A stretch of DNA of 64,000 bases from Zopfochytrium polystomum (GCA_025765615.1 JAIVFJ010000117.1:141401-205400), one strand, 5' to 3'; positions 1 to 10,669 are shown, numbered from the stretch's first letter. Notes: generated by a model from the letters alone, not told the origin. Numbers and translations: made by a program.

Positions 1-575
1 CCATCATGGTACAGCTCCATCAGAGCTGCATCATTGTATCCAGAGTCTCTGGCTAGTTGCTTGAATTGGTTGGTGTAGGCCACACAAGATTGCTTTCCTT
101 GCTTGATATGCTTGAGCTTGGATCTTGCTGTCCAAGATGCGTAGGGGTCACCAAAGGTAGCCTCCAGCCCCTCCCAGAGCTCTTGCAGGGTGGTGGGTGT
201 GCTTGGGAGAGATCTGTACCATGATTGAGCTTGACCAGACAGGAGGGTGCTTGTGAAAAGAACCTTGACTTGCTCACTGGGAAATCTTGAAGGTTGGAGA
301 AGGATGACATTCTCCACAGTGGCCATGAAGTTCCTAAGGTCTTTGGCCAGCCCAGTGAACTTGTCAGGGCTGGGAACCTTGGGCTCTCTTGCTTGGTTGG
401 CTTGAGGCAGGGGAAGAGCTTGATGTTCTTGTTGGTGAAGTTGTTGTTGAAGCTGGTGCTGCTGGTGAAGGACTTGTTCTTGAAGTTGGTGTGTCTGTCT
501 TGAGAGGGCTTGTAATTGGTCCATCAAGGCTTGGAAGGCAGTTGCATCAGGGAAGGTGTTGTTTGGGTCAGACAT
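1..575 (-). CDS. Gag of a Ty3/gypsy-type LTR retrotransposon (N-terminal part, runs off the window)
   Basis: The reading frame on the minus strand opens at 575 (MSDPNNTFPDATAF) and stays open for 191 codons to the left edge, so the protein is incomplete here. Residues about 20-60 are a Gln/His-rich coiled stretch. From about residue 70 the sequence has the retrotransposon Gag capsid pattern: a KFTGLAKDLRNFMATVE segment, then LLSGQAQSWYRSL, LWEGLEATFGDP and YTNQFKQLARDSG. Gag proteins of this family build the cytoplasmic particle in which the element RNA is reverse transcribed. The start lies only 40 bp downstream of the LTR, and no other ATG lies between. The frame has no stops or shifts, unlike every copia piece in the window, so this copy may be young. 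Pol would lie outside the window. Confidence 0.85.
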   Translation of the reverse strand, partial: MSDPNNTFPDATAFQALMDQLQALSRQTHQLQEQVLHQQHQLQQQLHQQEHQALPLPQANQAREPKVPSPDKFTGLAKDLRNFMATVENVILLQPSRFPSEQVKVLFTSTLLSGQAQSWYRSLPSTPTTLQELWEGLEATFGDPYASWTARSKLKHIKQGKQSCVAYTNQFKQLARDSGYNDAALMELYHD

Positions 576-602
576 GATGGCAGAGAGTAGTGGGAGAGGG
601 TG

Positions 603-613
603 AAGTGAATTAT
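603..613 (-). promoter_or_regulatory. Predicted self-priming primer binding site
   Basis: Three bases after the LTR end, the minus strand reads ATAATTCACTT. This is the exact complement of 11 bases in the LTR, AAGTGAATTAT (696..686 on the minus strand), which lie about 35 bp after the TATA box, where the transcript should begin. Elements of the Tf1/sushi group prime first-strand cDNA by folding the first bases of their own RNA onto such a site instead of using a tRNA. The complementarity is seen directly; the mechanism is inferred from the family. Confidence 0.7.
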
Positions 614-685
614 GATGTCAGGAACATGGCAGGACAGGACAAGGCAGACAAGGAACTGAGAGGAGTGATGATTGTATTGGAAACA

Positions 686-731
686 ATAATTCACTTGAGG
701 GATGGGACAGGTCCCCCATCCCCCTTTTATA
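686..731 (-). promoter_or_regulatory. LTR-A core promoter: TATA box and predicted transcript start
   Basis: TATAAAA occupies 731..725 on the minus strand within GGTATAAAAGGGG. The predicted transcript start is AAGTGAATTAT at 696, 35 bp further on, because that sequence pairs with the primer binding site. The same spacing is kept in the second LTR-A copy (TATA 59092, predicted start 59127). Confidence 0.65.
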
Positions 732-839
732 CCTTTTGAGAGTGTTCCTTGTCAAGACTCCAAGAAAGTTCCAGAAAGAGCAATTAGTAATACAATGATA
801 CCAATGATACCAATGACAACAAGACAAGTCAGGAAAGCA

Positions 840-958
840 AAGAAGGTTCCAGAAGGTTCCACAAGGTTCCATGAAGGAATGTTCTAGAAGGTTCCAGAAG
901 GTTCCAGAAGGTTCCATGAAGGAATGTTCTGGAAGGTTCCAGAGGTTTCCAGAGGGTG
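840..958 (-). promoter_or_regulatory. Heat-shock-element-like array in the LTR-A upstream region
   Basis: GAA and TTC triplets alternate with exact 2-bp spacing over long runs, for example TTCTAGAAGGTTCCAGAAGG continuing to seven contiguous units near 884-916 on the plus strand. This is the pattern bound by heat shock factor trimers (alternating nGAAn units). The second LTR-A copy keeps two four-unit runs. Binding is inferred from the pattern. Confidence 0.6.
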
Positions 959-1075
959 ATTCATAACAGATCCTGTCCCAGCGTCACTCACCCACAAACC
1001 CACTTCGCTCATTATCTCTGTTGCAACAATTAACTACTCTCGTTCCCGTCGTTACCGTTGTTCTATCGCAATGTG

Positions 1076-1697
1076 ATGAGCAAGTCAAGCGTGAAGCTCT
1101 TGCACTGTCAGCTAGTCAACCCTGTTGACTTCTCAAGATGGATGGACTATGTGGAGGGGCTTTTTGCCAGTAAGCAAGCAAGTGCTGCCATCTGTGTCTG
1201 ACTTGTGCGCAAAGTTGCGGCTGTCCCAGCAGTCCCCACTACAGACACAACCGCCGCGATTCCTGCCGTCCCTGAGCATTTCAAGTTCTGGTCAGCAAAT
1301 CCCCCAGCGGGATATGAGGAATGGGAAGTCATGCATATCACCCAAGAGTACATCCCAAAAAACCCATAATACGTTGGCCACTGGACCTTTAGCGATGACG
1401 TAATATGACCAGAATCGGGCTGGGATGCTGCACATCTACAATCACATAAGTGAGACTCTTGAACACAAAATCAGTGGCATTAAGTTTGTCTTTCAGGCAC
1501 TTGAAGAACTCAAAAGGAAGATTGGACGCATCAGCGAAGCGCAGGTGTGTGCACTGATTCTCAAGATTGCTGCCCTCAAGATTGAACCAGGGGGGAAGAT
1601 TGCTGATTTTCAACCCATATTTGAGAAGCACTACAGAGACCTAGCAGAAGTCAGGAGCCTTGCCTCCAGGGGTGTCTTAGGCAAAATCAACGAAATG
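1076..1697 (+). pseudogene. Copia-type Gag remnant, 5' part
   Basis: A frame opening at 1076 (MSKSSVKLLHCQLV, then DFSRWMDYVEGLFASKQAS) resembles the start of copia Gag proteins, in which a substrate-like DFxxWxxxxEGL segment is common. A stop occurs near 1202. A further open stretch from 1425 (LHIYNHISETLEHKISG ... FEKHYRDLAEVRSLASRGV) continues the same kind of helical Gag sequence in another frame. The copy is interrupted at 1698 by the R1 element and resumes at about 3830. Assignment to Gag rests on pattern and context only. Confidence 0.45.
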
Positions 1698-3829
1698 TGT
1701 GAGGACGACAGGCTGTTGAGCCTGCGACCTCAAATAAAAAGAGTATACCCCGCTTTTTTAACTGATAACTTGTGAGGATTATCAATTTGACTTGACCAAA
1801 CAACGTTTCACGAAAGTGACGTAACACGGCTGGACCCCATTTCTTATTATTTTCATGGGTTATTATTGTCCCTGCAAGCCGAACCACTGAGATTTGGACT
1901 GTCTCTTAGCCGCGGCCATGTATATTATTCATGTTATTATTACGCACTAAGTTGCAGGCCGAATGGCTCAGGCCGCTCTGCACTACTGGCCAGAGGCCCT
2001 CTAGCTCAGTGGTGTAGAGCGCTCCCTTCAATGGGAAAGGTGCTAAGTTCGAGACATGCTGGCATTCACGAACTGAATGATGCAGAAATGCTAAGTTCTG
2101 CACAATGACTAAGCCTTGCCCCCCTCACTTTTGGAAATGGATTAGGATGATGTGCTTCAGTGGGTAGAAGTACAGAGTCCAGGTGTACACAGAGCTGCAT
2201 CATAAGCTACCATGATGAAAGGCCTCATGAAAGGGTATGAGATCATAGGGTTTTTTCTCCTTTCTTTATTGATGATTTTTACTTATTTTTTCAATTAGTA
2301 GTTTATCCTGTTTTTCCTGTTTTTACTGTTTCATCTTTTATTTATTTGTTTGTTTGTTGTCTCTGTGTGTGTCTCTCTTTTCTTTTGTGGCTGTGAGTGA
2401 CTGTCTTCCTCTTTGCACCAACCAGCTCTCTCCATCTCCTCCATCTTTCTTGGCAGCTGATGCCAAGAAATGCTCCATGATTTTCTGAGCTGTCTTCCTT
2501 GTTTGATGGCTCAGCCCCATTGTTTGGTGACTCACTCCTCCTCTTTCTTCTTTGTTGTTTTATTTATTGTTTTGTTCTTTTGTATATGTTTTCCCCTCTT
2601 TTCCCTTCCTTCTTCCTTCACCCTGCTGATTCCAACCCTCTCCTATTTAAGCAGCCCACCCCCATTCTTGTTGCCCCTTAGAACCTGTACCTGAAGTCTT
2701 CTTGCCTGCCCTTATTCCTTCTCTGACTGTGTGTATGAGCTGGGGGTGGCAGTCCCCTGGTGTGTGACAGGAGAATTGGTTCTCTTGGCCATTTATGGCA
2801 GTGTGCTGGGTTCAAGTCCCAGTGCACCTCACCATTCTGCACATACTGTTTAGGCTGGTCTGGGGTAGGAGCTACTTGATGATGGATGGTGGGAGGGTAA
2901 AACTGTGGTAGTGCCTCGCCGGTTCCTGTCAATACATCACTTCAAATCCAGGTCTCTCAAGGTGATATGAATGAGTTGGCTGGTCAGGTATTATGTGGTG
3001 GTATGGTCTCTCTGGTATTCCTCCCTGTCCCTGGTGATGGTTCCTTTGGCCTTTGGTGGGCCTGGTTCACTGGGTTCAGACCCTCTTCCTTTCATGCTAA
3101 TACCTGTGGTTGTCTTTGGTGTCTTCCTTGTGTGTGGGAGTGGGTATTGACCTTCCTTGCTTCTAAGACAGGTTATTCTCTCTGGCCTGGTGAGGCAGAG
3201 GTCTGTCTCCTGGTAGGATGGAGCAAGAAGAGTCCCACTGTCTCCCACCCTGATTGCACCCTCTTCCTTGGATTGAGTTGGAACACTCTCCTTGGAGTGA
3301 GACAAGTTGTGTCTGGTTCTGTTAAGTGGAAAACAGTTCTGATTTGGTTCAACAGGCACCTCTGCACACTAACTGTTCCTTGTGTCTGCCCTTTGTCTCT
3401 CCAACCCCCTCCAACTCAGGGTTTGACTTGTTGTTTATTTCTTTTGTTGTTTCTTTTGATGGGTTGTAGTGGCTTGTCACTCCCCTTACCGATTCAGTCG
3501 GTCTTACCGATCAAGTCGGTTCTGTCTCTGGTCTAACTTGGCTTTGGCCTTGTGCCCCAGATGAAACCCTTCTGTGTCTTGCACCAGAGGATTATGCTTT
3601 CTTTTGTGATTGTGTCTGTTTCATGCTTTGGTGTGAGAAACCCCTCTTTTGTGTTAGAGATTTATTTGTGTTTTTCTTGGGCTTTTTAAGACTCCAAATA
3701 CACTTTCCTGTCTAGTGCCCCTAGACACCCTCCTTTTGCCCCTTTTCATTAGCCAGGATTGGTATTTAGGTCCATGCTCTAGTTTCCACCTATAGCCCTA
3801 GGTGAGGAGTTAGAGAGCACAGTCTCACA
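1698..3829 (+). mobile_element. Non-coding mobile element R1, copy 1 (2.1 kb)
   Basis: The element starts TGTGAGGACGACAGG and ends GCACAGTCTCACA. It is flanked by the 4-bp direct repeat AATG (1694-1697 and 3830-3833), the mark of insertion, here into copia Gag sequence. A shorter copy in the opposite orientation lies at 17546-18992 with its own 4-bp duplication, and a truncated one at 59684-60276. No transposase, reverse transcriptase or other recognisable domain is present; the longest open frame (2967-3536) is not conserved in copy 2. It contains a tRNA-like block (1995-2064). It could be a long solo LTR or a non-autonomous DNA element; the sequence does not decide. Confidence 0.75.
1995..2064 (+). 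other. tRNA-like module inside R1
   Basis: The block contains an A-box-like TAGCTCAGTGGTGTAGAGCG with a perfect GCTC/GAGC D-stem, a hairpin TCCC-TTCAAT-GGGA in the anticodon position, and a B-box-like AGTTCGAGAC. The T-stem does not pair properly, so this is not an intact tRNA gene. The same module is kept in the other two R1 copies (near 18640-18700 and 59924-59985, minus strand). It could be an internal RNA polymerase III promoter, as in tRNA-derived retroposons. Confidence 0.5.
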
Positions 3830-5130
3830 AATGCTAAAGTTTGAGTCAATGGTGGATCAACTGACAGAATGTTTAGAGGACAAAGAGTACTGGCACGTTC
3901 AGACTGAGAACTACCTATCTCAAGTGGACAACAACACCATCACAGACATAAATGCACTCAAGACTATGGAAGCCCACAACAAACCTAAAGGACCAACTGT
4001 CACACCACCAGCAGAGCCGGTCAATGAGGCTGCACTAGTTAGCAACTTCCACGACTGCAGAGAGAAAAGGTGCTCCCACCAGGCTGAGCGACACCACCAT
4101 AACAGGGAAATCCTTGGTGGGTGCCACCATGGTCGGGGTGGCTGCGCCGGGCAACAGGGTAGAGAACGGGATGCAGAATGGCAATCTGAGTGACGTGGGC
4201 ACCACACATCCCAAACTCAGAGACAAGCAGAAAATCAGGCTGCACATGGTGCAGCGCCCAAGGGCAACACCCCAGGTGCTACAGCTCAGGATCAGTGACA
4301 AGGAGTTGCACTACTGGGGAAGTCAGTGCTGTGGCACCATTGTGGAAGGAGAATCACTTTGCAAAACACTGCATCATGAGGAAACGCGATGAGCCAGTCG
4401 CACTTAGGACTAGTGCCGTGCCATCTGTTGATGATAGCAAGACTGGCAGTAGCGACCCTGGGGAGTATTCATCAGATTTTTAGTTGGCCTGAAGCACCCA
4501 CCTTGGGCAAGTTGAAAGCAGACTTCGAACTTCCAACCAGCACCTCATGTCCGCAAACACCTCACCCTCTCATCATCATCATCCACCATGTTCAAGGAAT
4601 CACCCATTGTTGTTGACTCTGGCTGTGTCAAGACCATTCTCAGACGCCCATCTTTTCACATCCTACACCAAACGCGCCTCATCTGTCCAAACTATTGACA
4701 AAGACTACACCCTGCTCAAAGTCAAAGGTGTCAGACCAGCAAGAATCCCTCTTCCAAACAGCACGGAGATTGTTATCAAGGAAGCCTGCTTCGCCCCAAG
4801 CACACTATACAGTCTCCTTGCCACCAATGACCTTCAAGAAGACAGAAAGTTTCTTTTCTAAGTTTAAAGGCCGCCCTGGTGTTATCTTGAGAACTAGTGA
4901 CGTGTCCCCCACTGGCCGCTGTGTCAAATGCTCAGGACTTCACTTCCTTGTCACCAATATTTCAAAGCTTCATTGACTCAGTCACACAGCTGTAGCTACC
5001 ATTGCAATGGTTCATCAGGAGACCTTTCCATCACCTGACAGCCCATCACCAGTTGCTTCCCTTCGCAGAACAACTTCGCATTGCTGAGGTTGAGTGGCTG
5101 CATTGCGCACTGGGTCATGTCAGCTTCCAG
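3830..5130 (+). pseudogene. Copia-type Gag and protease remnant, 3' part
   Basis: This resumes the element cut by R1. Pieces in several frames can be followed: a helical Gag segment (LKFESMVDQLTECLEDKEYW), a decayed zinc-knuckle region near 4315-4395 ending NHFAKHC, then the aspartic protease motif PIVVDSGC near 4602-4625, and a GAG-pre-integrase-like LHCALGHVS near 5100. Frame changes occur at about 4190, 4390 and 4630, so no intact polyprotein can be made. Reverse transcriptase is missing from this stretch. Confidence 0.6.
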
Positions 5131-5132
5131 TG

Positions 5133-5262
5133 CTTCAAATACACTTTCCTGTCTAATGCCCTAGACATCCTCCTTTTGCCTGTTTTCATTAATCACGTTT
5201 GGTATTTAGGTCCATGCTCTAGTTTCCACCTATAGCCCTAGGTGAGAGAGAGAGCACAGTGA
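5133..5262 (+). repeat. Fragment of the 3' end of R1
   Basis: The stretch from ttcaaatacactttcctgtc to gcacagtgag repeats the last 130 bp of R1 copy 1 (3695-3829) with a few substitutions, and is joined directly to copia sequence on the left. Confidence 0.6.
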
Positions 5263-5309
5263 GTTTTTACTCACACCACCACCTGCAGAGCCACTGCCTG
5301 AACCACCAC

Positions 5310-5640
5310 TGTTAGGCGGAACTGACTGGTTAGCAGCAAGAGGCACAAGACAGACCTGAACCTATTGTGACTGTCAGTTATCATTCTCATGATGCCCATG
5401 GGAGCGCAAGACACCGCCAATGCAGACCTGGGCACTGGCTTGCACTGTTGACAAATACTCTGAGTATTAAGTGGAACAGAAACCTGGTGTCAACAATTTT
5501 CCTCCTCCTCTGCTCAAGCAGATAATATAGGAGAGGTTTTTACCCTGTGCCAGTCACACTTGCCTAGCAACTATTGCAGCGTGCTTATCATCATTACGTA
5601 TGTATCAATTATTCATAACAGAGTTTTCTCTTCCAACACA
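5310..5640 (+). repeat. LTR-B, truncated at its 3' end
   Basis: It begins TGTTAGGCGGAACTGACTGG like the complete LTR-B at 8990-9398 and follows it closely (including the LTR segment ATACTCTGAGTATTAAGTGG) until it diverges after cataacagagttttctctt. The terminal 75 bp are missing. Confidence 0.75.
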
Positions 5641-5659
5641 GTTTGAGTGTCACCTGACA

Positions 5660-6160
5660 CATACAACACCATTTTCGTGCCGCTGCCAGCTGGTGTATTA
5701 ATCCCCTATGGAATGGTTTGTTTACTCCAGAGGGATTGTACAGGCTAAAGCAATCAGGTCTGGTACCTGTGTCTTGCAGCACACCTTCAGTCGAAGGGAT
5801 TCCAGCAGAGTCCGGCAGACCCTTACTTGTTCTGGCAGCAGAACCAGCATGGACTTTGCTTCATCCTCACCTACGTTGATGACATTCCCTTGTTCAGTCA
5901 TACTGCTGCCATCAAGGATGCGATTGCTGACCTCAAGGGGGTGTTCTGTTCTCTCAATGGAAGTTATCTGTGATTCGAACTGCACAATCATTCACCAAGC
6001 TAACTTCATCCAAAACTTCCTATCTTGCTTTGAGGCTGAACACAGCGCCGTGAGGCCTCAATGGAAGACCTTTGTAAACTTCCTGGCCGACAAAAGCATG
6101 ATTTTCTGTGGAAAAAACTCTTCACACTTTGTTCAATTTCTTGGGGGACGCACAACATAG
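5660..6160 (+). pseudogene. Copia reverse transcriptase fragment
   Basis: The translation contains LTYVDDIPLFSHTAAIK near 5870-5920, where YVDD is the catalytic motif of copia reverse transcriptases, preceded by a GLYRLKQSG-like block near 5725-5760, which is the conserved GLKQS region. A frame change separates the two, and neither end of the domain is complete. From about 6160 to 6476 I see only unassigned AT-rich sequence. Confidence 0.6.
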
Positions 6161-6476
6161 GGGAAAAGAGAAATGGAGAGGGATGGTTCAAATTCCAGTG
6201 GCGACTTCGAGACTATTCATTCTCATTTTTGGCTGCTTTGTGGTTTCAGGTTAAGATTCACAAGCAGGCTAAGAATAGGGGGCTTCAAAGGTTGAAAAAA
6301 CTGACAATTTTTTGGCAGATTAATTTTCACTGTTATCTGAATCTTGGTCTGTGAAACCACATGGATTTGTTGCCAAAAAGCTGCTGGATTTTTGACAGTG
6401 GCAAAAGGCAGAAATTCTAAATTTGGGCTTCGCCTTCAAGAGAGTGTCCAATTTTTCCGACTAGCCGCTGCAGTAG

Positions 6477-6738
6477 TGTGAGACTACAGACTACACTGAG
6501 GTCTCAGTGATAAAGTCTAGGGATTTTATTTGCAAAAACAAGTGTACCTGTCATAAAACTGCAAGGATTGGGACCCCTATTATTATTCCCAGTTCTTTGG
6601 TTTCCAAGGCATTATCAAAGTGTATTTGCAGCTAACCTGTCTTTATTAGTGGGACCGCTTTTACATCTTTTGTCTTTTCAGTTTCTATTGCAGCAACATA
6701 TTTTCTTTTTTGGTGACTAATGAAGACTGCTTGACTGC
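6477..6738 (+). repeat. 5' fragment of element R2
   Basis: It starts TGTGAGACTACAGACTACAC and matches the first 260 bp of the R2 element at 61330 (cagtgataaagtctagggat onward), ending at the phrase ggtgactaatgaagactgc. It is then joined to copia integrase sequence. Confidence 0.65.
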
Positions 6739-7460
6739 TATGGAGCTAGGCTCTCTTCAGGTTCCTCTTCATCTTCACCAAGGAAGACAGCAAATTAGTC
6801 AGGGTTCCAACCATAGTCATCGTTGTCATCATTGTCTTCCGTATTTTGGGGAAGAGTTGGAGATTGATCATGATGGTGGCTGTCCCCCCCCCGGAAGCCT
6901 GGTGCAGTTGCTGGCGAGTACTAGAGGAGGGAGCACCATCAGGAGGAGAGTTGGATAATCGACGGTAAGAGTCAAGTTGTGGCTTGACAGGCTTGAAAGG
7001 AGGAGAGTTGTCAGTTTCAGGAAAATCTGTAAAATCATCAGAGAGTGAAGTTAAGAAATCAGAATTAAGAGATTGAAGCTTAACGTCGCTGCAGACAAGG
7101 CCAGGAAAGACATGCTCATGCAAGCTATAGTGGCCTGTAAGAAGAATGGTCTGTGCAGCAAAGTCGTAGCTGAGGGCAAAAGACTTGCTGTCTGTGTCAA
7201 AACCCAAGAAGAGTCCAAGTGAGGCCCAAGGAGAGAACTTGGTCTTGTGTGAGTTTGCAGGTTCTGTATACTCATTGTTGAGTGTGACAATGAGGCAGCC
7301 AAAAATTCCAAGGTGGCGTAGGTTGAGTTTTTGGCCTTGGTAATATTCAAATGGAATTCAACCAGTGCAAGTGTGTTGCACACGATTGCACAGGAATGAA
7401 GCATGGCATATTGCGTAGGACCAGAAGAACTAGTTTAGCTGCAACAGGTTGTTTTTTTAT
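6739..7460 (-). pseudogene. Copia (LTR-B group) integrase C-terminal fragment
   Basis: On the minus strand the segment matches the integrase-to-reverse-transcriptase linker of the longer copia copy at 26.9-28 kb (for example LHEHVFPGLVCSDVKLQSLN and SDDFTDFPETDNSPPFKPV). It breaks at both ends and lacks the catalytic core. The right end abuts a 20-bp A tract at about 7510. Confidence 0.6.
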
Positions 7461-8989
7461 TCTATGGACTAGGGGATGCCTGTTGTCGACTTTTAGAAGC
7501 AGTCCTTGCCAAAAAAAAAAAAAAAAAAAAACGTGAAGAGTGGTAAAAAGATACTTGAAGAGTGTGGCAGGCCATGAAGAGAGTTACCAATGAAGCTCGG
7601 GGTTAATGTCCCAAGCCATCGACACACACACAGACAAAGAAGGATAGAAAGAGAGAGAAGTTGCAGTTTCGCAGCACAGCCACACGAACCTTGTGGATTT
7701 CAACATTTCACACATTCTATTTTGAGTTTCTATTTTTTTTCCAAATTTTCATTCACAACTTCACCTTTCCTCTCTTGACTTTTACCCAAATTCTTATTTT
7801 CAAATTTTGATATTTCATCAACATTATCTTTATTTCAATATCCTTGGCTGTCATTTTAATTACTTGCATTGGTAATTTTGGAACAACTAAGTTCAATTTC
7901 ATGGCTCTAAAGCAGTTCCTCACGCTATAATACCAAAAAATAGAGTGACATTGGGAATTTACCGCAACAATCACCAGATATTCTCGCCGTGTGTCGCAAC
8001 TCTTGCCCAGCTTTGCGTGCTCTCCATTTTGGTTCGCAAATCAGTGCTATCGCGATATTTTCATCACGATCTATGTTACAGCAGGATATGGAACCTTTTT
8101 TTTTTCCACCCAGATTTGGTCTTCACACACTCTTGCTTTGGGAAAGGGGCACTCACACAGCTTGGCCTACTCTGCACTTGCCTGAGGGAATTCTACCTCT
8201 ACTTGTGTAAACAGTCTCCTCTGAGTGAGTGAGTGGAAGGAGTGAATGAAGTGGAGATGTGTGTTTGTGGGTGGTCCTTCTCCTCTAACTTCGAGAGAAA
8301 GAGAAAAACTCTGTTTTCTGAATAATTGATACGTAATGATGATACGGACCTCTGGCCAATGAGGAGTTCTAATCGACTCTGCTTGTCCAACTCTGCGCTT
8401 GCCAGGGGTATCTCCTACACCAAAAGAGGACTCCATCTTCCATGCTTGGCCCACTCTACACTTTCCCAGGGAAGGTCTCCTATCCGCCACACACAAGGTC
8501 TTCTGGGGAGGCACTCATCTATACAACACGGTGAAAGGAGATATGGGAGAAAATGAAAGAAAAGAATAATTTTAAAAATGAATCGCTTTCAGCCACACCT
8601 CTCTCCACCTAGTGTCTCTCCTGCCTCAAATTTGAGATGGTCTGAATTTGAGGGCTGAGGCCACCTCAGTGCAGGGACAGTAACTTCAAAGGTGAATGAG
8701 TAAAAATAGGAAGAAATAAGAAGAAATAAAGGGTGTGCCCCTATTGCTAAGGCCCATTCAGCACAAGCAACACAAGATGCTTTTTTTTTGATGCAGGGCA
8801 TCAGCACTGAGTTAATTTTGTAAGTGAGGATAAAATTCAAAAAAAAAAAATTGGAGTGGTTGTTTGTGATTGAGGGGGGGCCACTATATGTAGCTAAAAC
8901 CAATGAACTAGCTAAGGAAGAGCTTTTAAAGATGAGATCAGGAAACTCATATTACTGCTTTGGACATTGGGGGATACACCGAGACCTGA
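7461..8989. other. Repeat mosaic with no gene seen
   Basis: After an A tract and unassigned AT-rich sequence, 8090-8530 resembles 56380-56745 (repeated phrases such as ttggcctactctgcacttgcc), with a minus-strand LTR-B fragment inserted at about 8207-8340 (tgtaaacagtctcctctgag). The stretch 8580-8985 resembles 56930-57360 and 19010-19210. No coding domain is recognisable. Confidence 0.5.
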
Positions 8990-9398
8990 TGTTAGGCGGA
9001 ACTGACTGGTTAGCATCAAGAGGCACAAGACAGACCCGAACAATTGTGACTGTCAGTTATTGTTCTCACGATGCCCATGGGAGAGCGAGCCACTGCCAAT
9101 GCAGACCTGGGCGCTGGCTTGCGCTGTTGACCATTACTCTGAGTATTAAGTGGAACAGAAACCTGGTGTCAACAGTTCTCCTCCTCCTCTGCTCAAGCAG
9201 ATAATATTGGAGAGAATTTTACCCTGCCAGTCACACTTGCCTAGCAACTATTATAGCATGCATATCATCATTATGTATCAATAATTCATAACAGAGGTTT
9301 TCTCTTTCTCGCCAAGTTGGGGAGAAGAACCACCCCCAAACGCACATCTCCACTTCATTCACTCCTTCCACTCACTCACTCAGAGTAGACTGTTTACA
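8990..9398 (+). mobile_element. Complete solo LTR-B
   Basis: The 409-bp segment runs from TGTTAGGCGGAACTGAC to GTAGACTGTTTACA and is flanked by the perfect 5-bp direct repeat CCTGA (8985-8989 and 9399-9403). No retroelement coding sequence adjoins it, so it is a solo LTR left by recombination between the two LTRs of an inserted copia element. It serves as the reference for LTR-B in this window. Confidence 0.85.
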
Positions 9399-9403
9399 CC
9401 TGA

Positions 9404-9681
9404 TGTACAATGGAGATGTAATGGTAACCACAGGTGTGTGCATGTGTGGGAGAATGTCGCGCCGTGCACACATTTCCTACAACAGGATGCAGTCTATAGA
9501 CAAAGCTGTGGTGGGGGTGGTCCACGCAGAAGCCTTGGTGCAGGGAAAGTGACTGCAGAGGACAGGTTGACCCCTCGCTGTGGCATCAGAATTTAGCGGA
9601 GGACTAATTAAAGCTTCTCCCGGCCTTGTACCAGCTTTTGTGTGAAGGCCATTTTCGGTGATGAACGTCTTTCTGGTGTGA

Positions 9682-9727
<46 letters not shown>

Positions 9728-10104
9728 CATCGCAAACATTCAAAGCAGGCCACATGCAATTTTTCTTTTTTTTTTTTGGATTGCTCTTCACAACTTTTCC
9801 ACATTATCCAGAAGGTAATACATTCACAGCTGAAAGTTCCCTGTTCGTTCCGGGTGAGGGGTGAGTGAGTGGTCGCTTTGGCACTGAGTCACAGAAAACG
9901 GTGTTTTCCGCGCGGGTTGGTGCGGAATGCGTTTCATTGCGGCGAGGGTCGTCGGCTTATTTCTTTTTTTTCTTTCCTTTTGTTTTTTCGCACGTTTTTC
10001 TTCATTTGTTGTTTTCTTTTATTTGGGTTGGCTCTCTGCGGGAATGCGGGATTGGGCGAGGATCAGAGCGATGTGCGAAGTGAGGGAGAGACGACTGAGA
10101 GAGT

Positions 10105-10149
<45 letters not shown>

Positions 10150-10634
10150 TGGCAACAGCGAGACAGACAGAGGGGGCACAGCTCAGGCGCCCAATACAAA
10201 ATATATATACCCGCGGTTAAGGCAGAGCAACTTGGTATTCGCCCAGCCAGCCAGCCAGCCAGCCAGCAAGCAACACACTCACACACAGGCGCACAGTCAC
10301 ACGCTCACACGCACGCACGCACGCACCCGCCCCTGGACCGGAAGCGAACGTGCCGCCCCGTCCATTCATATAATCCAGCCTCCCCGACCGCGGTACCTGC
10401 TCGCTCGTGCTCACACGCGCACTCCCAGCATGTGAGCCTCCGCCAACACCCTCAGGCCCTTTTGCGCTTTCCTCGCCTTCTACTCAATCCCCCTGCAACA
10501 CTCATCCGCCCGTCGGACGGCGGCTCTCCTCCCTCCCTGCCTTTTGTTCACCTGGTAGAGGGGGACATTCCTCGCTCTGTTTCTCGCTCTCTCACTCTCA
10601 CTCTCACTCTCACTCTCTCAGTCTCTCACTCTCA

Positions 10635-10669
<35 letters not shown>

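Larger units (their letters stand above)
616..968 (-). repeat. 5' LTR of the Ty3-type element (LTR-A)
   Basis: On the minus strand this 353-bp segment begins TGTTATGAATC and ends TTCCTGACA, with the TG...CA ends of LTRs. A second copy of 318 bp in the opposite orientation lies at 58890-59207. The length difference comes from an extra copy of a roughly 35-bp GGAACCTTC-rich unit in the upstream half. It is followed at 40 bp by the Gag start, so it acts as the 5' LTR. Confidence 0.9.

Noticed and set aside
1995..2064. Functional tRNA-Leu(CAA) gene
   Set aside because: The loop would give CAA, but the T-stem does not pair, the long variable arm of tRNA-Leu is absent, and the block belongs to a dispersed element.
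2967..3536. 189-codon frame within R1 copy 1
   Set aside because: Not preserved in R1 copy 2, no start context, hydrophobic and Trp/Cys-rich as expected for translated noncoding DNA.
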